A DNA stretch of 64,000 bases. Origin: Peribacillus simplex. GTDB taxonomy: Bacteria; Bacillota; Bacilli; Bacillales; DSM-1321. The translations under genes and the position numbers were made by a program. Shown here piece after piece: positions 1 through 8,968 of the stretch. Each line of letters starts with the position of its first letter. The first letter of the stretch is position 1. The stretch spans positions 434,001 through 498,000 of the forward strand of contig NZ_FTMX01000002.1 of NCBI RefSeq assembly GCF_900156045.1, written 5' to 3'. Below the pieces are notes generated by a model. It was not told where the DNA came from. It saw only the letters and a list, made by a program, of their open reading frames with translations, and did no database searches.

Positions 1-1892
1 TGAAAAAAGGGCGGTGTGACTTGAATGGGGAAAGTGCCGCCTGAACTTGATATTTGAAGGACCATCAAGACGACGCTTATCCCTTTTCCAACATTTCCAA
101 GAACGGAAACGAAGGTGTAGACAATGAGTGTAAATACTGTACTTATCAGAACTGAAAACAGGATGTACTCAAATTTATCCGCTACATAAACACCGATAAG
201 GATGATATTCCCAATAGAAACACTAAGAGCCTGCATTACCCCAATGATGAAAAATATAAGATATCTCCCGATATAAATTTGATACGGGCTGTAGACTTTT
301 TGAGAAACGCCCACGCTAAGCATGGAAATCAATATTGTACCGCCAACCCAAAGGGAAAGTGCCGTAAAGAAAGGGGACATGGCGGATCCATAGTTCGGAA
401 TCGGAAAGAGACTGTGTTTATTGAGCAGCACTGGCTCTGAAAAAAATTCACTTTCTTGTTCAATATCATTCCTTAGGAAATCGATCACTTCTTCCAAATC
501 ATAAGTCTTATCGATTTCCCTCATTTTAGAAGCTAGTGCCTTTATTTTCGTTTCGATTTCCGGAAACTTATTCATTAACTTATCGATATCCCCTGTACGT
601 GTTTCCAATGTTCGATTGGTCTCATTCAACAGCATCCTCACCTCAGGAAGAACCTTGGTTCCCTCCGCCATCGTGACCTGGACATTATTCAATATTGATT
701 CCGTTTCGTTCCAGATTTCATTGAATTTTGGCCCTGTTTCCTTTGAATAACTTTCCTGGAAGCTTGCCAAAACTTGATCATTGTTCCCGCCAAGTTCGAT
801 AAGATTGCCGAAGGCTCGGTTATTCAGCGCTTGAAGTTGGTTCGAAGTATTATCCCTTAATTCATCAACCAGCTGTATTTCTGGCTGAAGCAAGTTTTTC
901 TCATTAAATTGATTGACTCTCACCAATAAATTATACATACTGTCCAAAAGGTACAACTCTTTATTTAGCCTCGTTACCCCTTGTTCCACTAGCTGATTCG
1001 ACTCATTGTCAGGCAAATCCTGACCCGTTAACCTGTTTGCCAGGACTAAAACGGATTCATTATCGCTCCTGATGTTCGCGATATCATTTTTCAAGATGGA
1101 ATTGATTCCTTCGAATGCCTGCCTTGTTGAATCTACATAACTAGAAACGTCCGATACCAATTTGTCCTTCTGCAACGTTATTCCTTCTATTGAATCCAAT
1201 CCATCATTGACCTTCTTAATGATATCTTCAGCCTTTTTAACATGTGTTTGAACGGTTTTGATATTTTGTTCAAGCTCAGGCAGTTGACCCTCTAATAAAT
1301 ACACCATATTCTTCATTTTTTGAATTGTCGGCAACTCGTTTTGCAATGTGATTCCCAGTTCATTAAAGATTGCAAGGATACTCCCACTGGCCGATTTGAT
1401 AAAGGTTTTGCTCACATTGTCCACAATGCTGTTTGCACCCGCTGCCGTAATTTTAGGAGCAATGGAATTTATTTTTTCATTCACATAGTAATCAATCTCC
1501 GCCTTTTTAGGGTCATCGGTCATGATTGTCGCAATATGTTCGGAAAAGTTCTCCGGAATGATTATGGATGCATAAAAATCCCCCTTTTCCACCTTAGCTT
1601 TTGCCTCTTTTTCCGAAGTGAATCTCCAGCCTAAATCCTTATTCTCCTTTAACCCCTCTATGACTTCCTTGCCTATGTTCACGGCTTCGCCATTTAACTC
1701 CGCACCTTTATCATTATTGGCAACACCGACAAGAATTCCCTCCGTATTTGCATACGGGTCCCAAGATGCGACAATATTAAACCACGCATAAATGGAAGGG
1801 ATGAACATGAGAAAAACTACTACGATACAAACAAAGAAATTTTTATAAATGCTTTTTAAATCGTCAATGAAAATTTCCCGAATATTTCTCAA
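1..1892 (-). CDS. YhgE/Pip-type membrane protein, C-terminus outside the window
   Basis: About 630 residues are visible; the gene runs off the left edge. The protein has one N-terminal membrane segment (about residues 15-36), then a long extracytoplasmic region of about 440 residues rich in predicted coiled coil. A block of membrane segments of the ABC-2 permease kind begins near residue 500. This layout is that of the YhgE/Pip family, which includes the phage infection protein and type VII secretion accessory proteins. The ATG upstream runs into a stop after two codons, so the start is TTG at 1892, preceded by GGGGG. What it transports or anchors cannot be read from the sequence. Confidence 0.8.
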   Translation of the reverse strand, partial: MRNIREIFIDDLKSIYKNFFVCIVVVFLMFIPSIYAWFNIVASWDPYANTEGILVGVANNDKGAELNGEAVNIGKEVIEGLKENKDLGWRFTSEKEAKAKVEKGDFYASIIIPENFSEHIATIMTDDPKKAEIDYYVNEKINSIAPKITAAGANSIVDNVSKTFIKSASGSILAIFNELGITLQNELPTIQKMKNMVYLLEGQLPELEQNIKTVQTHVKKAEDIIKKVNDGLDSIEGITLQKDKLVSDVSSYVDSTRQAFEGINSILKNDIANIRSDNESVLVLANRLTGQDLPDNESNQLVEQGVTRLNKELYLLDSMYNLLVRVNQFNEKNLLQPEIQLVDELRDNTSNQLQALNNRAFGNLIELGGNNDQVLASFQESYSKETGPKFNEIWNETESILNNVQVTMAEGTKVLPEVRMLLNETNRTLETRTGDIDKLMNKFPEIETKIKALASKMREIDKTYDLEEVIDFLRNDIEQESEFFSEPVLLNKHSLFPIPNYGSAMSPFFTALSLWVGGTILISMLSVGVSQKVYSPYQIYIGRYLIFFIIGVMQALSVSIGNIILIGVYVADKFEYILFSVLISTVFTLIVYTFVSVLGNVGKGISVVLMVLQISSSGGTFPIQVTPPFF

Positions 1893-2144
1893 AACATACC
1901 CCCGTGCAAATGTATTTTGATACTATTATTCGAAGAAATTTCTTAATCGATACTAAGTAAACATATCCATGGATTTATTGAAACAAATATTCATGATCTA
2001 TCGCACCCATTGAATCAATCTATCGATTCATGCAAGATGGGATTCAAATTCAAAGACTGATTTTTAGTTACAGAATAAACGGCAAAGTGCAAGAACATAC
2101 TATCACAAACTAACTGCAGGGAGTTTTGTAAGGGAGATATAGTC

Positions 2145-2837
2145 ATGTCAGAAGCTGTTGAAATCATCTTTCGAACCATTACCTCTTTTATTTTATTATG
2201 GATATTTGTCCATCTCCTCGGTAAACAGACGATTGCCCAGAGGACTTACCACCTTTATATCGCTTCAATTACGTTGGGGACAATTGCAGGTAATCTAGCA
2301 TTCAATATTAAAATTAAATTCCTGTATTTTATCATAGCAATCATTATTATGGGTACCGTCGTTTTTATGCTGAATCTTCTAGCGGTTCGAAATCCGCGCT
2401 TCGGGAAATGGATCGCCGGAGAACCTGTTACCGTAATTCAAAAAGGGAAAATTCTCGAAGAGTCAATGGAACGAATGGGGTATTCACTGGATTCTCTTAA
2501 ACAGGCTTTGCGTGGAAAAGATATCTTCTACATAGATGAAGTGGAATGTGCCATTTTAGAGATCAATGGTTCCCTTTCTGTATTAAAAAAAGAACAATAC
2601 CAAAATGCGACCAAGCAGGATTTACCTTTACTGCCATCAGCAGGAACTGTACCGATTGAACTGGTCTATGACGGGAAGATCTTATATGAAAACTTATCCA
2701 AACACACCTACGATGACGAGTGGTTAATCTCTGAACTCAAAAAAAGAAATCTTGCTGTTTTTAATATCTCGTATGCTGTCGTAGGGACAAAAGGAAATTT
2801 GTATATTGATTTGATTAAGGATTACTCAAGGGAATAA
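2145..2837 (+). CDS. DUF421 (YetF-type) membrane protein
   Basis: The 230-residue protein has three hydrophobic segments in the first 80 residues, the typical LGKQT...R motif after the first of them, and a C-terminal soluble part with two small alpha/beta repeats. This is the YetF/YkjA/YrbG family. Members occur in spore membranes, and one sits in some mobile spoVA operons. Here the gene stands alone, with a good ribosome site (AAGGGAGAT) and a bidirectional terminator behind it. It could affect spore membrane behaviour, but nothing nearby proves it. Confidence 0.85.
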   Translation: MSEAVEIIFRTITSFILLWIFVHLLGKQTIAQRTYHLYIASITLGTIAGNLAFNIKIKFLYFIIAIIIMGTVVFMLNLLAVRNPRFGKWIAGEPVTVIQKGKILEESMERMGYSLDSLKQALRGKDIFYIDEVECAILEINGSLSVLKKEQYQNATKQDLPLLPSAGTVPIELVYDGKILYENLSKHTYDDEWLISELKKRNLAVFNISYAVVGTKGNLYIDLIKDYSRE

Positions 2838-2932
2838 TCCTTAGCATTTCAGCGAGAATCATAAACAAGATTTAAAAATATCTAATCAATTTTGTTAATA
2901 TCGCATTGAATAATTGGATGGCAACAAAAAAT

Positions 2933-2966
2933 AAAAGTGGTTTTTCCAGAAGAAAAAACCACTTTT
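2933..2966. terminator. Bidirectional rho-independent terminator
   Basis: An AAAAGTGGTTTTT arm pairs with AAAAAACCACTTTT. It has A/T tracts on both sides and lies between the two convergent genes at 2145-2837 and 2982-3506. Confidence 0.85.
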
Positions 2967-2981
2967 TCAGCCTATTATGAA

Positions 2982-3506
2982 TTAACTTTTTTCAATCACG
3001 TTTATCAATTCCCTTAAATAATCCGGCAGATCAGGCGGACGCCTGCTTGATACAAGGTTACCATCAACGACAACGGGCTTATCTATCCAAGTCGCCCCTG
3101 CATTTTCCATATCATCTTTAATGCCCGGTGTACTTGTCACATTCTTCCCTTTTAAAATTTTAGCGGAGATCAACACCCAACCAGCATGACAAATTTGCCC
3201 GATGGGTTTTTTATTTTCTTCCATGCTTTGGATAAGTGATATCACTTCGGGAAACCGGCGAATTTTGTCAGGTGCCCATCCCCCCGGTACAAGAATGGCA
3301 TCATATTCTTCAGCTTTAATACTGCCATACTCATAATCAGATATAGCTGGTACACCATATTTTCCAATGTATGATTCATTCGCCTTTTCTCCCGCGAGGT
3401 GAACAATCGCTCCTTCTTCTTTTAATCGTAAAATCGGATACCAGAGCTCTAAATCTTCAAAATCATGGTGCACAAGACTGATTATTTTCTTTCCTGCTAA
3501 TCTCAT
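2982..3506 (-). CDS. DJ-1/PfpI family protein (type 1 glutamine amidotransferase-like)
   Basis: The 174-residue protein has the flavodoxin-like fold pattern of the PfpI/YfkM/YraA group. DAILVPGGWAPD forms one strand-loop, and the ICHAGW elbow (about residues 105-110) carries the conserved nucleophile cysteine followed by histidine. Family members act as deglycases/proteases in carbonyl and general stress; YraA and YfkM are stress genes in B. subtilis. The start has a strong AAAGGAGAGATTTTC leader. It is monocistronic and convergent with the DUF421 gene. Confidence 0.87.
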   Translation of the reverse strand: MRLAGKKIISLVHHDFEDLELWYPILRLKEEGAIVHLAGEKANESYIGKYGVPAISDYEYGSIKAEEYDAILVPGGWAPDKIRRFPEVISLIQSMEENKKPIGQICHAGWVLISAKILKGKNVTSTPGIKDDMENAGATWIDKPVVVDGNLVSSRRPPDLPDYLRELINVIEKS

Positions 3507-3611
3507 GAAAATCTCTCCTTTTTCGTTCTATTCCCCTTTACCATTCTTCCCTATTACTTCCCTTTATCTACTGCCTGTACACTTACATGCGTTAACCGAT
3601 GCATCAATATT

Positions 3612-4349
3612 CTAAAAATCAACCTTCACCAAGTACAACCCAGCTGCCTCCGCCATACGGCCCGTTTGGATTCTTTCTTTTGACTCTAAAATGCTTGGTA
3701 TATTTTCAGCATCTATTTCCCCCAACCCAACTTCTATCAACGTCCCGACAATCTTTCTAACCATATTATAAAGAAATCCATCGCCACGTACTGTAATTTG
3801 GATGAATCCGGCATTTTCTTCAATATCAATGGAATATATTTCACGCACCATGGATTTTTTCTTGGACTTTGCATTTGAATATGCCGTGAAATCATGTTCA
3901 CCTATAAAATGTTGACATGCCTTTTTCATTCTTGTGATATCCAGCTTTTTCTCTACATGCATACTGTATTTTCGCATGAAAGGATTTGTATATGGCTCGT
4001 TCCAGATCTTATACAAATAGGTTTTATCCTTAGCATTATAACGGGCATGGAAACGCTCAGGAACTAGCCTAACCTCGACAATGCTGATATCTCTTGGTAA
4101 ATACCTATTCAAATAATTCATGATTTCAGCTTCAGTCAGATTTTCACCAATCTTAAAATTGGCGATTTGAGCAAGGGCATGTACACCGGCATCCGTTCTG
4201 CTGCATCCGATGATCTCGATTTTTTCCCCCACCATTTCCGTTAATACATTTTCTATTTTTCCTTGAATCGTATCATCACTATTACCGAGTCGTTGCCAGC
4301 CTTTATAGCGCCCGCCATCATATTGAATGGTCAATTTATAATTGTTCAT
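3612..4349 (-). CDS. tRNA pseudouridine synthase, TruA family (likely second paralogue)
   Basis: The 245-residue protein has the TruA hallmark CSRTDAGVHA (about residues 49-58), whose aspartate is the catalytic residue that converts U38-U40 of the tRNA anticodon arm to pseudouridine. FHARYNAKDKTYLY and GDGFLYNMVRKIVGTL are also typical. In Bacillus the housekeeping truA lies downstream of the ribosomal protein/ecf operon. This gene stands alone, so it is probably the extra TruA copy seen in several Bacillaceae. The start is supported by an AAGGAGG-type leader. Substrate range is not predictable. Confidence 0.9.
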   Translation of the reverse strand: MNNYKLTIQYDGGRYKGWQRLGNSDDTIQGKIENVLTEMVGEKIEIIGCSRTDAGVHALAQIANFKIGENLTEAEIMNYLNRYLPRDISIVEVRLVPERFHARYNAKDKTYLYKIWNEPYTNPFMRKYSMHVEKKLDITRMKKACQHFIGEHDFTAYSNAKSKKKSMVREIYSIDIEENAGFIQITVRGDGFLYNMVRKIVGTLIEVGLGEIDAENIPSILESKERIQTGRMAEAAGLYLVKVDF

Positions 4350-4684
4350 CGCTTCCTCCTTATTTTATTACTGTATAGTCATCTAAACAGAAAATTCTTG
4401 ATAAAATACAAGCCCCCATACAACTCCTGCTGTATGAGGGAACAGATGGCCTTTTCTTAGAAACACATTTAAATTGTTAAGTCGTTAAGGTTTTGTATGA
4501 TAATGATTTATGTAATAATCATGCATCTTATCTATGCCACTCGAAGTAAATCCTAGCTATCAAAGTGAAATGCACTTCTGCATAGTGTACCAAAGCGGGT
4601 AATGTCATGCAACGAACGATTCACCGTCACGTGCAACTTTGTGCAATGCATTAACACACAGGAATAATAAATGAAAAATAAAAA

Positions 4685-4904
4685 GGCTCTTTTCGTAAAG
4701 ATTGTTGTTTTTAAAAACTAAACGATTTAAGGTTGATTGGAGCGCAAGTGCGAGACTCCTGCGGGAGCAGCGGGACAGGTGAGACCCCACAGGCGTTTAC
4801 GCCGAGGAGGCTCACCGCCCGCCCCGCGGAAAGCGAGCATCTGGAGGGAAAATCAACCACACCGCTTTACTTGGTAAATAGCAACAAAGTATGTGAAAAC
4901 AGCC
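4685..4904 (+). mobile_element. MITE-like interspersed repeat, copy 1 (220 bp)
   Basis: This is a non-coding GC-rich element with imperfect terminal inverted repeats. The left end reads GGCTCTTTTCG and the right end, read inward, GGCTGTTTTCACATAC. A second inverted pair GGTTGATT/AATCAACC lies inside. It is flanked by an exact 8-bp duplication, AATAAAAA, at 4677-4684 and 4905-4912. The 8-bp AT-rich duplication and the GGCTCTT ends resemble the ISL3 insertion sequence family. No transposase is present. Apparent reading frames inside it are not real genes, because they are shared shadows of the repeat. Confidence 0.85.
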
Positions 4905-4972
4905 AATAAAAAAGACCCAATCCCCGATTATATCAAGGATTTGAGCCTTTGGCAGTTGATGACCTGTGAGGG
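4905..4972 (-). repeat. Remnant of tRNA-Val 3' end plus terminator (attachment-site-like)
   Basis: The segment repeats the terminator downstream of the complete tRNA-Val at 13.4 kb (TTTGAGCCTTT and the GACCC arm) followed by GACCTGTGAGGG, the last 12 bases of that tRNA. It then diverges sharply. The block fits the distal attachment site of an element integrated at the tRNA 3' end. Copy 1 of the 220-bp repeat has inserted right beside it. Confidence 0.6.
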
Positions 4973-4990
4973 GTTAGTGTGAGCAAGATG

Positions 4991-5014
4991 GTGAGCAGAT
5001 GGTCTGCTACAATT
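4991..5014 (+). repeat. 24-bp direct repeat, copy 1
   Basis: GTGAGCAGATGGTCTGCT plus six bases recurs at 11912-11935 with 22 of 24 identical. Both copies lie just to the right of a partial tRNA-Val copy. This suggests they belong to element ends or to the worn end of an integrase gene. Confidence 0.5.
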
Positions 5015-5212
5015 ATCATTGTGACTAATCGTTTCATTTTCTTCCACAGTCCAGTTAGGGAACAGTAGCTTCGATTTTAATAATTGCTCAAATGACAACC
5101 ACTATAACGTAAATTACCTTTTCTAAAACTAAAAGCAGTTGTATTTTATTTTCTATATCGAAACCTCAAAACAAAAAGGCATGCCTTAAAGGTTAAGGCT
5201 TCTGTGGAATCA

Positions 5213-5533
5213 TTACTTGATAAATCCATTGAGAAATTGATATAACTCTTCTAATTCGCTTTCTTTTGCCACAATACAGTTAGGGTATTGTTTTATCTCT
5301 GCCACGCTGGATAATTTAAAATCATTGGGAGTAGGGAGTCCAGAAGCACATATCATTAAATAGTCAGCAAAGTGAATTAAACCAGTCACTGCTGACGTTT
5401 TTATGGTCATTTGCCCCATTGCTCGCCCCGCAAACAAACCCTTCATTGCACTATTTCCACCTGTTCTTTCTATTACTATTCTACTTTCATCTATTATTAC
5501 TTTTGTTCCTGATTTTAATTCAAAAGTTTTCAT
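5213..5533 (-). CDS. Hypothetical 106-residue protein
   Basis: The protein starts at an ATG with a strong AGGAGG leader. It begins with a beta-rich stretch (KSGTKVIIDESRIVIERTGG) and has a glycine-rich turn (MKGLFAGRAMGQMTIKTSAV). A C-terminal helix follows with EELYQFLNGFIK. The strand pattern resembles small PH-like domains found in short stress or phage-borne proteins, but I do not recognise a family with certainty. It is a single gene within the accessory stretch, between a tRNA remnant and repeat copy 2. Role unknown. Confidence 0.6.
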   Translation of the reverse strand: MKTFELKSGTKVIIDESRIVIERTGGNSAMKGLFAGRAMGQMTIKTSAVTGLIHFADYLMICASGLPTPNDFKLSSVAEIKQYPNCIVAKESELEELYQFLNGFIK

Positions 5534-5645
5534 CTTCTCAACCTCCTACTTGTCCTTTAATATTACAACATCTTTGTATGGAAATGGCTTATATATGTCA
5601 TTTGCTTGAAAATAATCTTCAACTAACATGCCCAGTTTTCTGAAT

Positions 5646-5681
5646 AAGAAAAAGGTTACCGCAACAACCCTTTGTTAAAGT
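5646..5681. repeat. Worn copy of a second dispersed repeat
   Basis: AAGAAAAAGGTTACCGCAAC with the following bases resembles AAGAAAAGGCTGCCGCAGCA at 7842. Related pieces lie at 7356-7385, 8810-8832 and 9962-10012. All are intergenic. Confidence 0.35.
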
Positions 5682-5821
5682 GTTATTATAAAGATTCATC
5701 AACAAGTTTTTTTTGGCAATTTGGGATATTATTTTGGTTTCATCATAAACTTACGCCAATTTCACACAGTATACAGCTAATGTATAGAAGAGAGAGTTAT
5801 GAGTTTAGCCTTGTTAATGAA

Positions 5822-6040
5822 GGCTTTTTTCGTAAAGATTGTTGTTTTTAAAACGAAACGATTTAAGGTTGATTGGAGCGCAAGTGCGAGACTCCTGCGG
5901 GAGCAGCGGGACAGGTGAGACCCCACAGGTGTTTACGCCGAGGAGGCTCACCGCCCGCCCCGCGGAAAGCGAGCATCTGAAGGGGAAATCAACCACACCG
6001 CTTTACTTGGTAAATAGCAACAAAGTATGCGAAAACAGCC
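5822..6040 (+). mobile_element. MITE-like interspersed repeat, copy 2 (219 bp)
   Basis: It is nearly identical to copies 1 and 3 in the same orientation. Unlike them it lacks matching 8-bp flanks (TTAATGAA left, TTTCGTAA right). The right flank TTTCGTAAAGATAAGATTGT instead resembles the left end of the element, so this copy may be the remainder of two adjacent copies joined by deletion. Confidence 0.8.
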
Positions 6041-6151
6041 TTTCGTAAAGATAAGATTGTTGCAATAATTGTTTTTCAACTACATAGGAAAGTTTGTACA
6101 TGTAAAAGCCGGCAGATCAAATAATAATTAAACATTCATGAGGTGAATTTT

Positions 6152-7159
6152 TTGGTAATAAGTATATGGGAAGTAAGTAATGACGAGTATATGTTACAAC
6201 CATTAACAGACGAAATCGTAAAAAAAGCAGAAGAGTTATTTAATGTAAAGTTACCAGACTCCTACATTGCTATTCTTAAGCAACAAAATGGGGGACAACC
6301 CATCTGTAATGCTCATCCGTCTCCTGTTCCTACCGTCTGGGGTGAATCTTTTGTTATAGTGGAACACATTAAAGGGATTGGTGCCGGCAATGGCATTCTT
6401 GGAAATGATTATTACATAAAAGAGTGGGAACTGCCGGAAGGACTTATTTTATTCAATGGAGACGGTCATACTTGGCTCGCTTTTGATTACCGCAATGCCA
6501 CCTCTGATCCACCCATTGTTTATGTAGACGTTGATTTGGAACAAACCATACAAATCGCAGACAGCTTTGAAGAATTTCTAAAAAACCTTTACCTTGAAAA
6601 TGAGGAATTTGATTTTGAGGGAATGGAGGTAAAGGTATACAGTAAACAAGAATTTGAAACGTTTATACAAGAAGATAATGTAGATGAATTAATATATGCT
6701 ATATCGGACCTAGCACAAAGCGATGTGGATTTGAAGTGGTTTGGAAATCAACTTTTAACTTTAAGTAATTATCACGACCGAAATGTGAGAAGTTGGGTTG
6801 CTAACAGTGTTTGGAATTCTCTTACACATAGATTAGATGAGGAAATTCTACATTCATTGATAGAAAATTTTAAGAATGATGTCGATAGTGAAGTTCGAAT
6901 GTTTGCCGAACTTATTCTTGAAAAAGTGAACTATTCCTTCGAACAACTTAAAGAGGATGTCTATAACGGCGAAAGGGTCAGTCTTGCTTTTCAAGAAAAA
7001 CTTTATCACGTTATTGAAGATTCCAATCAATGGCATCTAGCTGACTACGAAACAGATACGCAACAGTCGTTTGATTCAGCAGATGAATTATTAGAACAAT
7101 CCAGGATCGACGGGAAGTCTTTACAAGAAGGGTGGAGCCATATTAAAAAGGCTTATTAG
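6152..7159 (+). CDS. SMI1/KNR4 family protein with C-terminal helical repeats
   Basis: The 335-residue protein has an N-terminal SMI1/KNR4 domain (about residues 15-150). It shows the family's LPDSYIAILKQQNGG and ILFNGDGHTWLAFDYR motifs. The rest is helical and HEAT-like (residues 165-300). SMI1/KNR4 proteins in bacteria are often immunity proteins for polymorphic toxins, but no toxin gene is adjacent. The longest frame opens with GTG at 6143, inside the GAGGTG ribosome site. TTG at 6152, seven bases behind that site, is the better start. The gene lies within the presumed integrated region. Confidence 0.8.
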   Translation: MVISIWEVSNDEYMLQPLTDEIVKKAEELFNVKLPDSYIAILKQQNGGQPICNAHPSPVPTVWGESFVIVEHIKGIGAGNGILGNDYYIKEWELPEGLILFNGDGHTWLAFDYRNATSDPPIVYVDVDLEQTIQIADSFEEFLKNLYLENEEFDFEGMEVKVYSKQEFETFIQEDNVDELIYAISDLAQSDVDLKWFGNQLLTLSNYHDRNVRSWVANSVWNSLTHRLDEEILHSLIENFKNDVDSEVRMFAELILEKVNYSFEQLKEDVYNGERVSLAFQEKLYHVIEDSNQWHLADYETDTQQSFDSADELLEQSRIDGKSLQEGWSHIKKAY

Positions 7160-7240
7160 TCTATTCGTTATCTGTTGGCTAAGTCACTCTATCGAATTAG
7201 TCTTAAGTCACTGTGGTATATGTTGATACTTGATAAAACA

Positions 7241-7270
7241 AAAAAGCTGTCCGGTTCCGGAGAGCTTTTT
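7241..7270 (+). terminator. Rho-independent terminator
   Basis: AAAAAGCTGTCCGG pairs with CCGGAGAGCTTTTT. It sits about 80 bases behind the SMI1/KNR4 gene. Confidence 0.75.
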
Positions 7271-7355
7271 CCTTTGGTTTAAAATAAGGACTTAATCATG
7301 AACAGTGCCTAAGAACAGATCGAAATAAACGGCCATAGTTTGTAGGCTTACTGAA

Positions 7356-7385
7356 CTAACACACCCATTAATTCAACAACAAAAT
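7356..7385. repeat. Worn copy of the second dispersed repeat
   Basis: The run ACACACCCATTAATTCAACA parallels AGCACCCGTTAGTTCAATAA at 7881. It is too short to classify on its own. Confidence 0.3.
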
Positions 7386-7399
7386 TTATTATTATCCTA

Positions 7400-7750
7400 T
7401 TACTTCTCCCAAAGCTCTATACGTCTTCCCTCTGGATCTTCAATCCAAATAAACTTTCCAAATTCATTAATCGTCTTTTCCATAACAAGGGGAACACCCA
7501 TTTTTTCCAGATGTTTGATACTGTCATCCAAATTTTCAACTTGAAAGTTTAACATCACTTGTTGTTCTGTTGGAAAATAGCGGTCATTTTCAGAAAAGAA
7601 GGAAAAGATAGTTTCATTGCCTGGTTGTGGTGTAATAATGGTACCATTCCAATTTTCTATTTCAATTTTCAGGACTTGACTGTACCACTTTTTTATATCC
7701 TCTAGATTTTTAGTCCTCCAAAAGATTCCTCCAAAACCCTTTATTATCAT
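7400..7750 (-). CDS. VOC (glyoxalase/bleomycin-resistance-like) family protein
   Basis: The 116-residue protein forms a single pair of beta-alpha-beta-beta-beta modules. It begins IKGFGGIFWRTKNLEDIKKWY and ends KFIWIEDPEGRRIELWE, both signatures of the VOC superfamily. The C-terminal E of RIELWE is the usual metal ligand. The first-module histidine is replaced (GGIFWRT), so metal binding or glyoxalase activity is uncertain. Members act as isomerases, dioxygenases or antibiotic-binding proteins. Stands alone in the accessory stretch. Confidence 0.82.
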   Translation of the reverse strand: MIIKGFGGIFWRTKNLEDIKKWYSQVLKIEIENWNGTIITPQPGNETIFSFFSENDRYFPTEQQVMLNFQVENLDDSIKHLEKMGVPLVMEKTINEFGKFIWIEDPEGRRIELWEK

Positions 7751-7841
7751 AAGAATCCCCTTCCTAACTCTTAGTTATTAATTTAAATTCTAGTTTTGAT
7801 AGCGAATTCCTTCTTTCACTAACCTGCCCCGTTTGTTCCAT

Positions 7842-7905
7842 AAGAAAAGGCTGCCGCAGCAACCTCCCTTTTTGAAGTAAAGCACCCGTTAGTTCAATAA
7901 CAAAG
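7842..7905. repeat. Second dispersed repeat, longest copy
   Basis: This is the best preserved member: AAGAAAAGGCTGCCGCAGCA, then a short spacer, then AAAGCACCCGTTAGTTCAAT. Pieces of either half occur at 5646, 7356, 8810 and 9962. The whole set lies between 5.6 and 10.0 kb. Confidence 0.4.
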
Positions 7906-8105
7906 TAACAAACAATATTTCATGTCACACAAACAACATTTCCTGTATCTTGTAGTATGTGGCTCGTATCCTTTGTAGCGTTGGTGAACGTGCTAGTTAT
8001 GTTAGTATACTTCCCTTCTTCCCTGGAAGGGCAGTTGTAAAAATCAATGATAGTAAATTATACAAAAATATTTATATTTTTATTTTCGAAACTTTTCAAA
8101 TAAAA

Positions 8106-8130
8106 TGCTACCCATTGAGAATGAGTAGCA
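8106..8130 (-). terminator. Terminator of the secreted protein gene
   Basis: On the minus strand TGCTACTCATT pairs with AATGGGTAGCA, followed by TTTTATTT. It lies just behind the stop at 8142. Confidence 0.7.
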
Positions 8131-8141
8131 AGTAATACGAG

Positions 8142-8549
8142 TTATTTGAAAATAATTTGTAGTTTTCCATATACTTTGCCAGAGGAATATCCATCTTTCA
8201 CATCAACATAAAATTTCCCTATTTTCATACCTGTGAATAATGTATTTCCACCTGCTAAACTATGATAGCCTGTGCACTTTCCAGTACTTGCATTGCAGAG
8301 ACGAGCCCATAAGTTACTATAATTAGTCAATAACATACTTTTAGAAGAGGTCTTTAAATAGATTGGGGAAACTAGTTCTACCTCTAAGTCACTACCTTTG
8401 TTAGGATTTCCAATTTCACCATCCCATTTTCCATCTTCTGTTTGAAAAGAATACTGAGGAACACTTGCTTGAGCAGAAGAAGTACTTAATACCATTCCAC
8501 CTACCAGAACTAACACAAAGGTACTTAAGATTAAAAATAAGCTTTTTAT
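8142..8549 (-). CDS. Small secreted protein, probable AUA start
   Basis: With an AUA start at 8549 the product is 135 residues. It has a textbook signal peptide: MKSLFLILSTFVLVLVGGM, then a cleavage site after SSAQA. That start sits seven bases behind a perfect GGAGGAGG. The first ordinary start (GTG at 8516) lacks a ribosome site and cuts the positively charged part off the signal. The mature part (about 103 residues) is beta-rich with two cysteines in CNASTGKC, which could form a disulfide. I do not recognise the family. It has its own terminator and is monocistronic. Confidence 0.65.
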   Translation of the reverse strand: MKSLFLILSTFVLVLVGGMVLSTSSAQASVPQYSFQTEDGKWDGEIGNPNKGSDLEVELVSPIYLKTSSKSMLLTNYSNLWARLCNASTGKCTGYHSLAGGNTLFTGMKIGKFYVDVKDGYSSGKVYGKLQIIFK

Positions 8550-8968
8550 GTTATTTCCTCCTCCAATCTTTATCCATTTTATAGTATCAGAATAAACTAA
8601 TAATTAAAATAGTTAAAAATAACCAAATCCTCTTATTTTCAAACATCTTTTGGCTGCGTCATCTTCATCAACCTTATTTAAATAAAGTTCATGAACCGAA
8701 AACATCTGTAATTTCGGTTTTCTCTTGTTTAAGCTAAAAGGCGGTACCTCCAAAATTCATCTTATGAACAGAAAACAAAGTTATTAACATAGTTGTGGTT
8801 TTTATTGAAGTAAAGCATCCGCTAGTTTAAGTGGAAATCTTTACAATATTACTTAACAGAAATACAACCATTTCCTTTAAATTAGAAGCTTATAGTGTAA
8901 ATTGGTTTAGTCATTATAATATCAGGGTAATAGTAGTTTTGGCATATAAAAAATAGGGGGAATAAATT
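8550..8968. other. Intergenic stretch without a recognised gene
   Basis: This is AT-rich sequence holding the promoter region of the divergent genes. A worn repeat piece lies at 8810-8832 (AAGTAAAGCATCCGCTAGTT). No open frame with a ribosome site was seen. Confidence 0.5.

Noticed and set aside
4605-4790. Open frames within the three MITE copies, also at 5814-6048 and 10806-11085
   Set aside because: The same frames recur in every copy because the element is repeated. None has a ribosome site or known domain.
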